From NCBI GenBank assembly GCA_940746715.1, contig CALNWN010000002.1:434001-498000 (forward strand): a stretch of 64,000 bases of DNA, given 5' to 3'. The position numbers and the translations under genes were made by a program. This document shows, piece after piece, positions 38,328-48,808 of the stretch. The stretch's first letter is position 1. The number at the start of each line of letters is the position of its first letter. This DNA comes from an uncultured Paraburkholderia sp. (GTDB taxonomy: Bacteria > Pseudomonadota > Gammaproteobacteria > Burkholderiales > Burkholderiaceae). The notes under the pieces were generated by a model, which did not search any database, had not been told where the DNA came from, and was given only the letters and a program-made list of their open reading frames with translations.

Positions 38328-39295
38328 TCACCACGCGACTGCGTAGAGATTGCCGAATGCCTTATCGAGCGCCGCGCGCATGGCCGGCGAATGCTGGTAG
38401 ATCGAGATGAACTTGCGGATACGCGGATCGTTCACGCTTTCGGGGCGCACCACCCATTGGATCGCATAGTTCCTGTTCTCCAGGCCGTCGAACAGCAGTG
38501 CGCTATTCGGGTCCGTCGTGCCCGCGAGTTTGATGAAGCTCGGGTAGCCTTGCGCGAGGTCGACGTCGTCGAGCGAGCGTGCAAGCTGCGAGGCTTCCAG
38601 CTGAATGATCTTCAGATGCTTCGGATTGTCGGTAATGTCGCGCGTGGTCGCGCGATAGTCGATGCCCGGCGTCAGCTTAATCAAGCCCGCTCGTTGCAAC
38701 AGCAACAAACCGCGCCCGCCATTCACGGGATCGTTTGCGATCGCCACCGTCGCGCCGTCTTTCAGCTCGTCAAAGCGTTTGATCTTCTTCGAGTACAGAC
38801 CGATCTTCAGGTTCGCGCTTGCTTCGCGCGCGGCGTTCTGTTTCTCGTCGTAGTCGCGTTTGGCGATGGCGTTGTCGGCAATCAGGCGTTGCGCGCGCTC
38901 CCAGTCGCTTTGCGTGTAGCCGGTGCGGCCTGCGCGGCCGCGAGCTGCGCTTCGGCACGGTCCACTTCAGCCGCGTACGGACGCGGGTCGATCACGAACA
39001 GCGTGTCGCCATTCTTCACGAGCGCGCCGTCCTTGAAGTTGACCGACACGATCGTGCCGGACACCTGCGGACGGACGTCCACTTTTTCCACCGCTTCAAG
39101 ACGGCCGGAATAGCTTTGCCAGTCGGTAATCGTCTTTTGCACCACCGTGGCGACATCTACTTCCGGCACGATGGTCGGCGCGGCAGACGAGCTCGCGTCC
39201 ACGCGAATGGCGCCGAAGGTGCCGAGCCCGGCAAGGACGATCACGGCGAGCGCGGCAACCGCCACGCGGCGACGGGAAAGAGGAAGGATGGTCAT
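38328..39295 (-). pseudogene. Chimera: RND efflux adaptor (CeoA/MexE-like) 5' part fused to MetQ-like 3' part
   Basis: ATG 39295 starts an RND periplasmic adaptor: signal/membrane segment (RRVAVAALAVIVLAGLGTF), first barrel and lipoyl half (SGRLEAVEKVDVRPQVSGTI), hairpin start (DRAEAQLAAAQAA). One base is lost near 38938, after which the neighbouring frame reads YTQSDWERAQRLIADNAIAK up to REASANLK. There, near 38810, it passes in frame into a methionine-binding-protein-type sequence (IGLYSKKIKRFDELKDGATV, then ANDPVNGGRGLLLL) up to AFGNLYAVAW. A deletion has joined two unrelated genes, removing the rest of the adaptor, the RND pump, any outer membrane factor and the metQ 5' half. Confidence 0.85.
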
Positions 39296-40206
39296 GTGTA
39301 GCTCCCGGTATTGTTAATTAAAGTTCTGCTCGTTTCTGGTTCAGCGAGGGTTTCAACGCTGGCGCGCGCATCGAAGCGCCACTGAAAAAATCGCACGGCC
39401 TCCTGCAAGGCGGGCGGATGATCGGCCAGCGCCGCATGCGAGACCGCCGGATAGCGGACCACCTGGGTCAGCACACCCGCGTCGATGAGGCTGCTCGCGT
39501 ACTTCTCCGCCTCGACGTGCAGCACGTCGTTTTGCGCCGTCGCGATCAGCGTGGCCGGCAAGCCCGCGAGCCGCGACGACTCGAGCGGCGCCACATACGG
39601 GTGCATGCGTTGCGACGTCTGCGGCAGACACGCGCGATAACAGGGCGCGCATTCCCTTGCCGTGATGTCCGAGCCGAGGCGCTTTTCATCGCCAAGGCGC
39701 GTGAGACTCGGGTCCAGCATCGGCCCGAACAACGCCTGCGCGGCGATCTGCACGTCGCCGCGATCGCGTGCGATGAAGGCAAGGCAATTGGCCAACTGGC
39801 CGCCCGCATCGTGGCCGGCCACTCCAACTTTCCTGCTATTGCCGCCAAATGCACGCGCCCGCGTCTGCACTCACAGCGCCGCGCGGTGTGCGTCTTCCGG
39901 TGCGGCGGGAAACGGAAACGCCGGCGCGAGCGAGTAACCCACCGACACCACCAATGCAGGTAAATGCTCCGCGAAATAGCGCGACGCAAAATCGGCCTGC
40001 TCGATCGACCCCTTCGTAAAGCCGCCGCCGTAAAAGTAAATCAATACCGGCAGTGCGGTTTTCTTCGGCTGCCGGTACAAACGCAATGTGATGTCCTGCG
40101 CGTGTCCTTCTATCTGTACGTCCGTGACTTCCAGTGCCGCACTGTCGGCCTCGGCCGGCGCTATGCCGGCGGGCACAAAAGAGTACGGCGGTTTGAATGC
40201 ATCCAT
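39292..40206 (-). pseudogene. LlpE-like alpha/beta hydrolase (HSL family) with premature TGA
   Basis: From ATG 40206 (a TTG at 40227 is an alternative) the frame encodes the hormone-sensitive-lipase type oxyanion motif region (VLIYFYGGGFTKGSIEQ) and continues to EDAHRAAL, where TGA stands at 39871-39873 in place of a probable Trp. It reopens as VQTRARAFGGNSRKVGVAGH with GHDAGG as the nucleophile-elbow region; the usual Ser of GxSxG is Asp here. The C-terminus ends with a 4-bp overlap to the adaptor gene. A lipase-like gene between a LysR gene and an RND adaptor is the layout described for the Burkholderia ceo/bpeEF efflux locus. Confidence 0.75.
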
Positions 40207-40332
40207 GTCGAGCCGCGCAATGCGCAAAGAACTTCAATGGTGCGAATTGTGGGTTCGGCAGACTCGTAAATAAATGCCTATAATCCGGCAACACAATTCG
40301 GCGCCTCTGAACAATCAATCCGATTGCCCGGT

Positions 40333-40344
40333 GGATTCGAATCC
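40333..40344. promoter_or_regulatory. 12-bp palindrome between the hydrolase and LysR genes
   Basis: GGATTC-GAATCC lies in the divergent spacer, 35 bp before the LysR start. It could be part of a LysR-type binding site. It also resembles a tRNA T-loop sequence, but no tRNA structure surrounds it. Confidence 0.3.
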
Positions 40345-40378
40345 TGCTCAGTACGCCTGCCCCTTCTGGAGGTTTGCA

Positions 40379-40621
40379 ATGGACCGGCTTCAGGCCATGC
40401 AAGTGTTCACGCGTGTCGTCGACACCAACAGCTTTACCCGCGCGGCTGAAACGCTCGATCTGCCGCGTGCCTCGGTTACCACCATTATTCAGAACCTCGA
40501 AGCGTTCTCGGCACGCGGCTCATGCACCGCACCACGCGGCGCCTGTCGCTCACGCCGGACGGCGCGGCGTGTCGTGGCATGCGCACTCGTCACGCTGGGC
40601 GCGGTGTTGATCCGCATCTGA
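40379..40621 (+). pseudogene. LysR-family regulator remnant (CeoR-like position), N-terminal domain only
   Basis: GGAGG precedes ATG 40379. MDRLQAMQVFTRVVDTNSFT and ASVTTIIQNLEAF form the helix-turn-helix, then the frame shifts near 40512 and continues in another frame as LGTRLMHRTTRRLSLTPDGA before unrelated sequence. The effector-binding domain is entirely deleted. It is divergent from the lipase-like and adaptor genes it presumably controlled. Confidence 0.75.
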
Positions 40622-40776
40622 GGCAGGCACTTGGCGCTTTGCCGACGCAATCGCCCGCCCAAATGGCTCCTACATTTTTATAGAAATGGCTCTGAAGCTC
40701 AGAGCCAAATCTCACTATAGTCGCTGCATGTGCCGCGCCTTGGGCGCGGCGTCCGCCGACAGCGAGGAGCCACGCA

Positions 40777-42061
40777 ATGAACCTGAAGAACGCAGACCTG
40801 AAGAGCCGCAAAGACGCAGCCACGCCGCGCGGCGTCGGCGTCATGTGCGATTTTTACGCCGAGCGCGCCGAAAACGCCGAGCTCTGGGACGTGGAGGGCC
40901 GCCGCTTCATCGACTTCGCGGCGGGCATTGCGGTGTGCAACACCGGGCATCGTCATCCGAAGATCGTGGCGGCGCTTCGCGACCAGCTCGATCATTTCAC
41001 GCACACTGCGTATCAGTTCGTGCCGTACGCGTCCTATGTGAAGCTGGCGGAAAAGCTGAATCAGCGCGCGCCCGGCGATCATCCGAAGAAGACGGCTTTC
41101 TTCACCACCGGCGCCGAGGCCGTGGAAAACGCGATCAAGATCGCGCGCGCCGCGACCGGCCGCCCCGGCGTGATCGCCTTCACGGGCGGCTTTCACGGCC
41201 GCACGCTGATGGGCATGGCGCTGACCGGCAAGGTCGCGCCGTACAAGCTCGGCTTCGGGCCGTTCCCGTCGGACGTGTTCCATGCGCCGTTCCCGAATCC
41301 GCTGCATGGCGTCAGCACGGCGGATTCGCTGAAGGCGATCGAATTCCTCTTCAAAGCCGACATCGACCCCAAACGTGTGGCCGCGATCATCTTCGAGCCG
41401 GTTCAGGGCGAAGGCGGTTTCTATCCGGCGCCGGCCGAGTTCGTGCGCGCGCTACGCAAGCTGTGCAACGAGCACGGCATTCTGCTGATCGCGGATGAAG
41501 TCCAAACTGGCTTTGGCCGCACCGGCAAGCTGTTCGCCATGCATCACTACGACGTAGTGCCCGACCTGATGACGGTCGCGAAGAGCCTCTCGGGCGGCAT
41601 GCCGCTGTCGGGCGTGATCGGCCGCGCCGACGTCATGGATGCGGCGGCGCCCGGCGGACTCGGCGGCACGTACGCCGGCAATCCGCTCGCGCTCGCTGCG
41701 GCGCATGCGGTGCTCGACATCATCGACGAAGAGAAGCTCTGCGAGCGCGCCACCGTGCTCGGTGACCGCGTGAAGGCCAAACTGATCGCGTTGCAAAAAG
41801 ACGCGCCGCAGATCGCCGACGTGCGCGGCCCCGGCGCCATGGTAGCCGTCGAGTTCTGCAAGCCCGGCAGCGCGGAACCGGACGCGGACTTCACGAAGCG
41901 CGTGCAGGCGCGCGCTCGAACGCGGCCTGCTGCTCGTGTGCAGCGTGTATTCGAACGTGGTGCGCTTCCTGTTCCCGTTGACGATTCAGGACGCCGTTTT
42001 CGACGAGGCGCTGGCCATTCTTGAAGATGTGATCAAGGACAGCGTCGCTGTCGCAGCCTGA
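40777..42061 (+). pseudogene. gabT: 4-aminobutyrate aminotransferase GabT, C-terminal frameshift
   Basis: GAGGAG precedes ATG 40777. The class III aminotransferase is clean for about 378 residues: ELWDVEGRRFIDFAAGIAVC, AFFTTGAEAVENAIKIARAA, LIADEVQTGFGRTG and the PLP-lysine region MTVAKSLSGGMPLSG. At 41906-41915 a GCGCGCGC tract has lost two bases, so the predicted product ends in a basic nonsense tail. The native end (LLLVCSVYSNVVRFLFPLT, then [15 protein letters not shown]) survives in the next frame to TGA 42059-42061. It converts 4-aminobutyrate to succinate semialdehyde. Confidence 0.9.
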
Positions 42062-42072
42062 GGAAACGATTC

Positions 42073-43472
42073 ATGACCACGCTGACTCTGAAAGACCCGG
42101 CGCTGCTGAAGACCGCCGCCTTTATCGCGGGCGAATGGCAAGGTGCCGACGACGCCGCCACCTTCGAAGTCGTGAACCCCGCGACCGGCGAAGTCATCGC
42201 CACGGTGCCGCGCATGGGCACGGCGGAAACGCGCCGCGCCATCGCCGCGGCGATGGCGCGTGGCCGGCATGGCGCGCCATCACGGCGAAACAGCGCGGTG
42301 ATCCTGCGCAAGTGGCACGACCTGATGCTCGAGAACGCCGACGACCTCGTGCTCATTCTCACCACCGAGCAAGGCAAGCCGCTTGCCGAGGCCAGGGGCG
42401 AGATCCAGTACGCCGCGTCGTTCCTCGAATGGTTCGCCGAAGAAGGCAAGCGCGTGAACGGCGACACGATTCCCACGCCCGCCGCCGACAAGCGCATTGT
42501 CGTGACGAAGGAGCCGGTCGGCGTCTGCGCGGCGATCACGCCGTGGAATTTCCCCGCCGCGATGATCACCCGCAAAGTCGGCCCGGCGCTGGCGGCCGGC
42601 TGCCCGATCATCGTCAAACCGGCTGAAGCCACGCCGCTCTCGGCGCTCGCGCTCGCCGTGCTGGCCGAAGCGCCGGCGTGCCGCGCGGTGTTTTCAACGT
42701 GGTGACGGGCGAGCCGAAGGCGATCGGCGCGGAAATGACCGGCAATCCGATCGTGCGCAAGCTCTCGTTCACGGGCTCGACGCCGGTTGGCCGTCTGCTG
42801 ATGGCGCAGTGTGCGCCGACCGTCAAGAAAGCGTCGCTGGAGCTGGGCGGCAACGCGCCCTTCATCGTGTTCGACGACGCGGATCTCGACGCCGCGGTGG
42901 CCGGCGCGATTGCGTCGAAGTATCGCAACAGCGGCCAGACCTGCGTGTGCACCAACCGCTTCTACGTACACGACAAGGTCTACGACGCGTTTGCCGACAA
43001 GCTGCGCGCCGCCGTCGAACAATTGAAGGTGGGGCGCGGCACCGAGGCCGGCGTGACGCAAGGTCCGCTCATCAACGAAGCCGCCGTGCTCAAGGTCGAA
43101 TCGCATATCGAGCACGCGCTCGGTCACGGCTTCTTCGAGCCGACGGTGCTCGCCGACGTCACGCCCGACATGAAGGTGGCGCGCGACGAAACCTTCGGCC
43201 CGCTTGCGCCGCTGTTCCGTTTCTCTTCGGACGAGGAAGTGATCCGGCTCGCGAACGACACGGAGTTCGGTCTGGCGTCGTACTTTATCGCGCGCGCGTG
43301 GCGCGTCGCGGAAGCGCTGGAATACGGCATGGTGGGTATCAACACCGGCCTGATCTCGAACGAGGTCGCGCCGTTCGGCGGCGTCAAGCAGTCCGGCCTG
43401 GGGCGCGAAGGCTCGCACTACGGCATCGACGACTACGTCGTCATCAAGTACATGTGCATGGGCGGCATCTGA
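42073..43472 (+). pseudogene. gabD: Succinate-semialdehyde dehydrogenase GabD, multiple lesions
   Basis: GAGGAAACG precedes ATG 42073, 11 bp after gabT. Aldehyde dehydrogenase motifs are recognisable ([55 protein letters not shown] with the catalytic Cys). Lesions: two nearby shifts between 42260 and 42295 that compensate each other, a frame break near 42690, and an in-frame loss of about 17 residues between KVESHIE and HALGHGFFEP. The product would be non-functional. With gabT it formed the GABA shunt. Confidence 0.9.
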
Positions 43473-43479
43473 ATGCACA

Positions 43480-43508
43480 AACGGCACGCTAGGGCGTGCC
43501 GTTTTTTT
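43480..43508 (+). terminator. Intrinsic terminator after gabD
   Basis: AACGGCACGC, loop TAGG, GCGTGCCGTT, then TTTTT. A perfect 10-bp stem starting 8 bp after the gabD stop. Confidence 0.9.
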
Positions 43509-43555
43509 ACGTCTCGCGCGACAATCCTGCCCGCCCCGCGCGGCGACCGACTCAA

Positions 43556-43875
43556 TTACTGGCCGACATACACGAGAGCCGAATACGAGCTCGCGGTAAC
43601 TTGAGCACGGCTGCCGGCTTGCGACGAACCGCTAGTGGCCGGGCCATACTCGTTTGAGCCGTGCCGTTCTGCGCGGCGACGCGGGCTTCGGCGGCTTGGA
43701 TGTTGGCCGGATAATCGTAGTCGTTCGACGTGCCCGGGTTGTAGCCGGCCTTTTCCAGCTGAATCAGTTCCGCGCGGACCTGGGCGCGCGTAACCGGCTG
43801 GTTCGACTGCGCAAAAGCAGCGAGCGGTGCGGAAATAAGCGCGGCGATAACAGCGGCTTCGATCAGCGATTTCAT
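43556..43875 (-). pseudogene. DUF4148 secreted protein, C-terminal frameshift
   Basis: GGAGGTCGTC precedes ATG 43875. A signal peptide (MKSLIEAAVIAALISAPLAA, cleaved after FAQ) is followed by the DUF4148 core VTRAQVRAELIQLEKAGYNP and ANIQAAEARVAAQNGTAQT. The frame then changes near 43655; the native tail (SQAGSRAQVTASSYSALVY, VGQ) lies in another frame with TAA at 43556-43558. DUF4148 proteins are abundant small periplasmic proteins of Burkholderia with no known function. Confidence 0.75.
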
Positions 43876-43986
43876 GATGACGACCTCCAGAGATTGTTTT
43901 GTCAGGCGCTGAAGGCGGTGTGTCTTCAGCAGATGGACACAGTCTAGGAGGCCGAGAACCTAGGGTAAACCCCCGATCCGGTGAAT

Positions 43987-45002
43987 TCATTGTTGCTGCG
44001 CCTGCGATAATTCGCCAGCGCCCGCCTTGATTACCGCTTTCGGCGGCACCATACCACCGCTCACCTGCCGGTCGCTTCTCGGACTCGCGCCAAAGCGCGC
44101 GCGATACGTCCGCGAAAAATGCGACGGCGACTCGAATCCGCACGCCACGCAAATCGACGTAATCGACATGTCGGTCTGTTGCAGCAGCTCGCGCGCGCCA
44201 GCCGCAGTTGCAGGTAGAAATGCGTGGGCGTGTCCTTCAGCGACGCGCAGAAGAGCCGTTCCAGTTGCCGCCGCGTCACGCCGATTTCCTGCGCAAGCCG
44301 GTCGGGCGCCAGCGGCTCTTCCATGTGCTGCTCCATCACGCCGATCACCTGAATCAGCTTGCGATTGTGCACGCCGTAGCGCGCGGCGATCTCCATGCGC
44401 TGATGGTCGGAACGCTGGCGGATGCGGCTCACCACGAACTGCTCGGAAACCGCCGATGCCAGCGCGGCGCCGTGCTCGCGGCCGATCAGGTCGAGCATCA
44501 TGTCGATCGACGCCGTGCCGCCCGCACACGTGATGCGCCGCGCGCCGATTTCGAACAGTTCCTGGCTGGCATCCAGCGACGGATAACGCTCGCGAAATGC
44601 CGACAGCGCCTCCCAATGCACGGTGACGTTGTCCGCGCCGCCGAAGAGCCCGGCTTCCGCGAGCACGAAGCTGCCCGTGTCGATGCCGCCGAGCGTCGCG
44701 CCCGCCCGCGCGAGGCGCTTGAGCCGCTCGCCGAGTTCGCGCGTGTAGCAGGCGAGCGGCTCGAAGCCCGCCACGACGAAGAGCGTCGCCGCTTCACCTG
44801 TTTCTTCGAGATCGCCGATCGCGGCGGCGGCGTTGATCGAAATGCCGTTGCTGGCCGCGACGGGCGCGCCGTCTAGACTCACGATGCGCCATCGGTACAG
44901 CTCGCCGCGAAAGCGGTTCGCCACGCGCAGCGGCTCCACGGCCGACATGAAGCCGATCGCCGAAAAGCCCGGCAGCAGCAGGAACGAAATTTCTTCAGGC
45001 AT
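43987..45002 (-). pseudogene. cdhR: GlxA/AraC-family regulator CdhR-like, frameshifted in the DNA-binding domain
   Basis: ATG 45002 starts MPEEISFLLLPGFSAIGFMS, a DJ-1/PfpI-like sensor domain (GIDTGSFVLAEAGLFGGADN; ITCAGGTASIDMMLDLIGRE), followed by an AraC helix-turn-helix. At 44190-44198 a GCGCGCGC tract has lost two bases inside LQLRLARARELL; the second recognition helix (ITSICVACGFESPSHFSRTY) lies in another frame to the stop at 43987. It is divergent from caiX, as CdhR is in Pseudomonas, where it activates carnitine catabolism. Without the last helix it should not bind DNA. Confidence 0.8.
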
Positions 45003-45385
45003 GGAGCGAAAATCCGGTGAAAAGCGGCGCGAGGCGCCGGCGAACGCGTGGTTCCCGGCGAGCGGCAAGCAGATCGCGAGCGGACAAGGCGCGCCAAAAT
45101 TCGCGGCAGCGCATGCTGCGCCGCAACGTCGCGCGGATGCCGCCTGCGGCCGGCGCGTGCTGGTTTTCCCTCGTTGTCGCGTGGAAGCAAGAACGGGTCG
45201 CTGATGGTCGCTTTGGCAGCAATATGGGGCATTAACTTTAGTGCCATTCCACACGCAGGGTCGACAGGTTCAGGTAGTACCTCACGCATCACTTGCCGGT
45301 GGGCCGCGCTGTGCCTTCGCGGAGCGAAGCGGCCTCTTTCGAAAACACGCTATCAGACGCGCATGAGCGTCAATAGGGGAAGGTC
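45003..45385. other. Divergent spacer between cdhR and caiX
   Basis: 383 bp, longer than usual for a divergent promoter. I see no gene. Reverse-strand frames are open but show no family. A ribosome-site-like GGGGAAGG lies just before caiX. Promoters and CdhR sites are expected here but cannot be assigned by eye. Confidence 0.4.
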
Positions 45386-46360
45386 ATGAAGTTACGCATC
45401 AAAACGCTGCTTGCCCAACTTGCCCGCCTTGTCTGCCTCGCGGCCGCGTGCGGCGCTGCCGTCACCGCGCTGCCCGCGTTTGCCCAGGATCCGCCCGCGT
45501 GCCGCGCCGTGCATTTCGCCGACATCGGCTGGACGGACATCACGTCGACCACCGCGCTCGCCTCCACTGTATTTGAAGGCCTCGGTTATCAGCCAGTGAC
45601 GACCGTCGCCTCGGCGCCGATCTCGTTTGCCGGGCTGAAGAGCAAACAGCTCGACATCTCGCTCGGCTACTGGTGGCCCGTCCAAGAGAAGGCGATTGCG
45701 CCGTTCGTCGAGTCGAAGTCGATCGAGGTGCTGCAACCGCCCAATCTGACGGGCGCGAAGGCGACCTTCGCCGTGCCGACCTATGCCTACGACGCGGGTC
45801 TCAAAACCTTCGCCGACATCGCCAAACATCGCGATCAGCTCGACGGCAAGATCTACGGCATCGAGCCCGGCAGCAGCGCGAACGCGGCCATCCAGAAGAT
45901 GATCGCCACCAACAAGTTCGGCCTCGGAGGCTTCAAGCTGATCGAATCGAGCGAAGCGGGCATGCTCGTCTCAGTGGAGCGCGCGATTCGCGACAAGAAA
46001 TGGGTGGTGTTTCTTGGCTGGGAACCGCATCCGATGAACATTCAGATCGACATGAAATATCTGACGGGCAGCGAAGGCGTCTTCGGTCCGAACGACGGCG
46101 AGGCGCGCGTGTACACGCTCACGTCTCCCGACTATCTGTCGCGTTGCCCGAACGCGGGCAAGCTCGTGAGCAACCTGCGCTTTTCTACGCAGCTCGAAAA
46201 CGTGGTGATGCAATCGGTGATGAACAAGGAAAAGCCCGCCGATGCCGCCCGCGCCTATCTGAAGAAAAACCCGCAGGTACTCGACGCATGGCTTGCCGGC
46301 GTGAAGACCTATGACGGCAAGGACGATTTGCCCGCGGTCAAGGCTTATCTCGGGCTTTGA
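45386..46360 (+). CDS. caiX: Carnitine/choline/betaine periplasmic binding protein CaiX-like
   Basis: An intact 324-residue protein with a cleaved signal peptide (LVCLAAACGAAVTALPAFAQ). The mature part has the OpuAC/ProX fold blocks VHFADIGWTDITSTTALAST, ISLGYWWPVQEKAIAPFVE and KKWVVFLGWEPHPMNIQ, whose Trp residues build the cage for quaternary ammonium groups. In Pseudomonas CaiX feeds carnitine to a Cbc ABC transporter. It is the only intact gene of this carnitine cluster, so uptake for another use (for example osmoprotection) may be under selection. Confidence 0.8.
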   Translation: MKLRIKTLLAQLARLVCLAAACGAAVTALPAFAQDPPACRAVHFADIGWTDITSTTALASTVFEGLGYQPVTTVASAPISFAGLKSKQLDISLGYWWPVQEKAIAPFVESKSIEVLQPPNLTGAKATFAVPTYAYDAGLKTFADIAKHRDQLDGKIYGIEPGSSANAAIQKMIATNKFGLGGFKLIESSEAGMLVSVERAIRDKKWVVFLGWEPHPMNIQIDMKYLTGSEGVFGPNDGEARVYTLTSPDYLSRCPNAGKLVSNLRFSTQLENVVMQSVMNKEKPADAARAYLKKNPQVLDAWLAGVKTYDGKDDLPAVKAYLGL

Positions 46361-46432
46361 TTCACTGAAACCGATTCGCTGACTTCGATCCTCACAAGTC
46401 GCGCACTGAACAACCACAGGAATTTTGCACGC

Positions 46433-47360
46433 ATGAATCATGAAGTCATCGTGACCTGCGCGGTCACTGGCGCCGGCGACACCGTCGGCAAGCATCCGGC
46501 CATTCCCGTCACGCCGAAGCAGATCGCCGAGGCGGCCATCGAAGCCGCGAAAGCAGGCGCCATCGTCGCGCATTGCCACGTGCGCGATCCGAAAACCGGA
46601 CGCGGCAACCGCAATCCGCAGCTCTATCACGAGGTGGTCGACCGGATCCGCTCGTCGGGCACGGACGTCATCATCAATCTGACCGCGGGCATGGGCGGCG
46701 ATCTTGAAATCGGCCCCGGCGAAGATCCGATGCGCTTTGGCGCGAACACGGATCTGGTCGGCGGCCTCACGCGCCTCGCGCACGTCGAGGAGCTGCTGCC
46801 GGAAATCTGCACGCTCGATTGCGGCACGCTCAATTTCGGCGACGGCGACTACATCTACGTGTCGACGCCGGCGCAACTGCGGGCCGGCGCCGCGCGCATT
46901 CAGGAGCTGGGCGTGAAGCCCGAACTCGAGATTTTCGATACGGGCCACCTGTGGTTCGCGAAGCAGTTGCTGAAGGAAGGGCTGCTGGATGCGCCGCCGC
47001 TCTTCCAGTTGTGCCTCGGCATCCCTTGGGGCGCGCCCGCCGACACCACGACGATGAAAGCGATGGCGGACAACCTGCCGCCCGGCGCGCAATGGGCCGG
47101 CTTCGGGATCGGCCGCATGCAGATGCCGATGGTCGCGCAGGCCATGCTGCTCGGCGGCCATGTGCGCGTCGGCCTCGAAGACAACATCTGGCTCGATAAA
47201 GGTGTGCCCGCAACCAACGGCACGCTGGTGCAGCGCGGTGGAAATCATCGAGCGCCTGGGCGGACGGGCGCTCACGCCCGCCGAAGGACGACGCAAGCTC
47301 GGCCTGCCCGCGCGCGGCGAACGGCAACTCGAACGGCGTGCGGCCGGCGCATACGCGTGA
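46433..47360 (+). pseudogene. cdhC: CdhC-like beta-keto acid cleavage enzyme (BKACE), frameshifted
   Basis: ATG 46433 begins [25 protein letters not shown] motifs for zinc and substrate binding are clear: [31 protein letters not shown] and [13 protein letters not shown]. At 47233-47238 a GC repeat has lost two bases (CAGCGCGGTGG), so the last 45 residues ([19 protein letters not shown] onward) are in another frame, ending at 47360. The enzyme cleaves 3-dehydrocarnitine with acetyl-CoA. Clean apart from this lesion. Confidence 0.85.
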
Positions 47361-47403
47361 ACACGGCAGCGCAGAACTCTAGGCAAACAAGGAAACGTCA
47401 GCA

Positions 47404-48163
47404 ATGGCAGTGATTGTCGATATCAAAACATTTGCCGCAATCGGCGCCGGCGTGATCGGCAGCGGCTGGGTGGCGCGCGCGCTCGCCCACGGCCTCGATG
47501 TGATCGCATGGGACCCCGCGCCCGGCGCGGAAAAGCAGTTGCGCGAGAACGTGGCGAACGCGTGGCCCGCGCTCGAACGCGTCGGCCTCGCGCAAGGGGC
47601 GTCGCAGGCGAGACTGCGCTTTGTCGATACGCGAAGCGTGTGTCGGCGCAGCCGACTTCATTCAGGAAAGCGCGCCCGAGCGCGAGGAACTGAAGCTCGC
47701 GTTGCACGAGCAGATCAGCCGCGCCGCGAAGCCCGACGCGATCATCGCTTCATCGACCTCGGGGCTCCTGCCGAGCGACTTCTACGCGCGGGCCGTGAAT
47801 CCCGAGCGGTGTATCGTCGGGCATCCGTTCAATCCGGTGTATCTGCTGCCGCTCGTCGAAGTGCTCGGCGGCGAAAGAACGGCGCCCGCCACCATCGACG
47901 CCGCGCTGCGCATTTACCGCTCGCTGTCAATGCGTCCGCTGCGCGTGCGCAAGGAAGTGCCGGGCTTCATCGCCGACCGGCTGCTCGAAGCGCTGTGGCG
48001 CGAGGCGCTGCATCTCGTCAACGAAGGCGTGGCGACCACCGGCGAGATCGACGACGCGATCCGCTTCGGCGCGGGCATCCGCTGGTCATTCATGGGCACC
48101 TTCCTCACCTACACGCTCGCGGGCGGCGACGCCGACATGCGCCATTGCGCGAGCCGTCAATGA
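47404..48163 (+). pseudogene. cdhA: L-carnitine dehydrogenase CdhA, frameshifted and 3'-truncated
   Basis: ATG 47404 opens the NAD Rossmann motif [20 protein letters not shown]. The frame breaks near 47632 and resumes as [20 protein letters not shown], then [20 protein letters not shown] and [20 protein letters not shown], as in 3-hydroxyacyl-CoA dehydrogenase-type carnitine dehydrogenases. It stops at 48163 after [13 protein letters not shown], about 65 residues short. The thioesterase gene cdhB that usually follows is missing, which suggests one deletion removed both. Confidence 0.85.
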
Positions 48164-48290
48164 ATTGCACGGCTCTTATCGTGGATGAATAGCCACACCG
48201 TCCATTTCCCCAACAGAATGGGATATGCCCGCCGTGCCGGCCGGCATGTGTGGCTGCCACCAGCAGCCATTCCTGCAAAAGGAAAATCGT

Positions 48291-48786
48291 ATGTTGATGC
48301 GAGAAGCTATCCCCCAGGCTCTGAATCGCGGTAACGCTCATCTTTCAGCGAACCCGCTGAGCGCGGAGTCGCCAAAAACCTTTGTTCATTCCTTCGACAT
48401 CTATCTAAAAGACTCCATGCCTTCATGAATACTTATTTCGCGCGCTACTTCGAGTGGCAAGGCGTGTGCCGCGAGCGATGGTTCCATGAATGCATTCACG
48501 ACGATCGCTCGGCTCGGACGGCATGTTCGTGACCAAACGCGCGCATCAGGAATATGTGCATGAGACGTTTCCGTTCCAGCGCGTGGATTGCTATCTGAAC
48601 ACCGTGCAAGTCAGGCAATGCTCGGCGTACCTGCTGTTTCGCTTTTGCGTCGACGGACGCAAGGTGTCCCAAGGCTATCAGCAGATTCTTTACGCGGGGC
48701 GCGACCGGAAGATCCGGCGCTTTCCGGATGGAATTGTCGAACGTGTGAAGGAGTATGAGTTGCCGTTGTCCGCGCTGAAGGAGTAG
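48291..48786 (+). pseudogene. Hotdog-fold acyl-CoA/acyl-ACP thioesterase-like protein, two frameshifts
   Basis: ATG 48291 follows AAAGGAAA. Joining three frames gives VHSFDIYLKDS, one base missing near 48416, AFMNTYFARYFEWQGVCRE, a second break near 48505, then LGSDGMFVTKRAHQEYVHET and GRKVSQGYQQILYAGRDRK. The pattern DSN-x-F-x-N-x-Y-F-A-R-Y-F-x-W-Q-G-x-C-R-E is that of hotdog thioesterases such as those of enediyne pathways. It converges on a sensor-kinase gene; a thioesterase beside a CqsS/PhcS-like kinase could have released a fatty-acid-derived signal. The family call is from memory of the motif; the signalling link is inference. Confidence 0.55.
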
Positions 48787-48808
48787 CCCGCGGCGCACCG
48801 CGAAAGCC

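Noticed and set aside
40310..40375. tRNA gene or fragment (GGATTCGAATCC resembles a T-loop)
   Set aside because: No acceptor, D or anticodon stem can be folded around it, and there is no CCA-compatible end.
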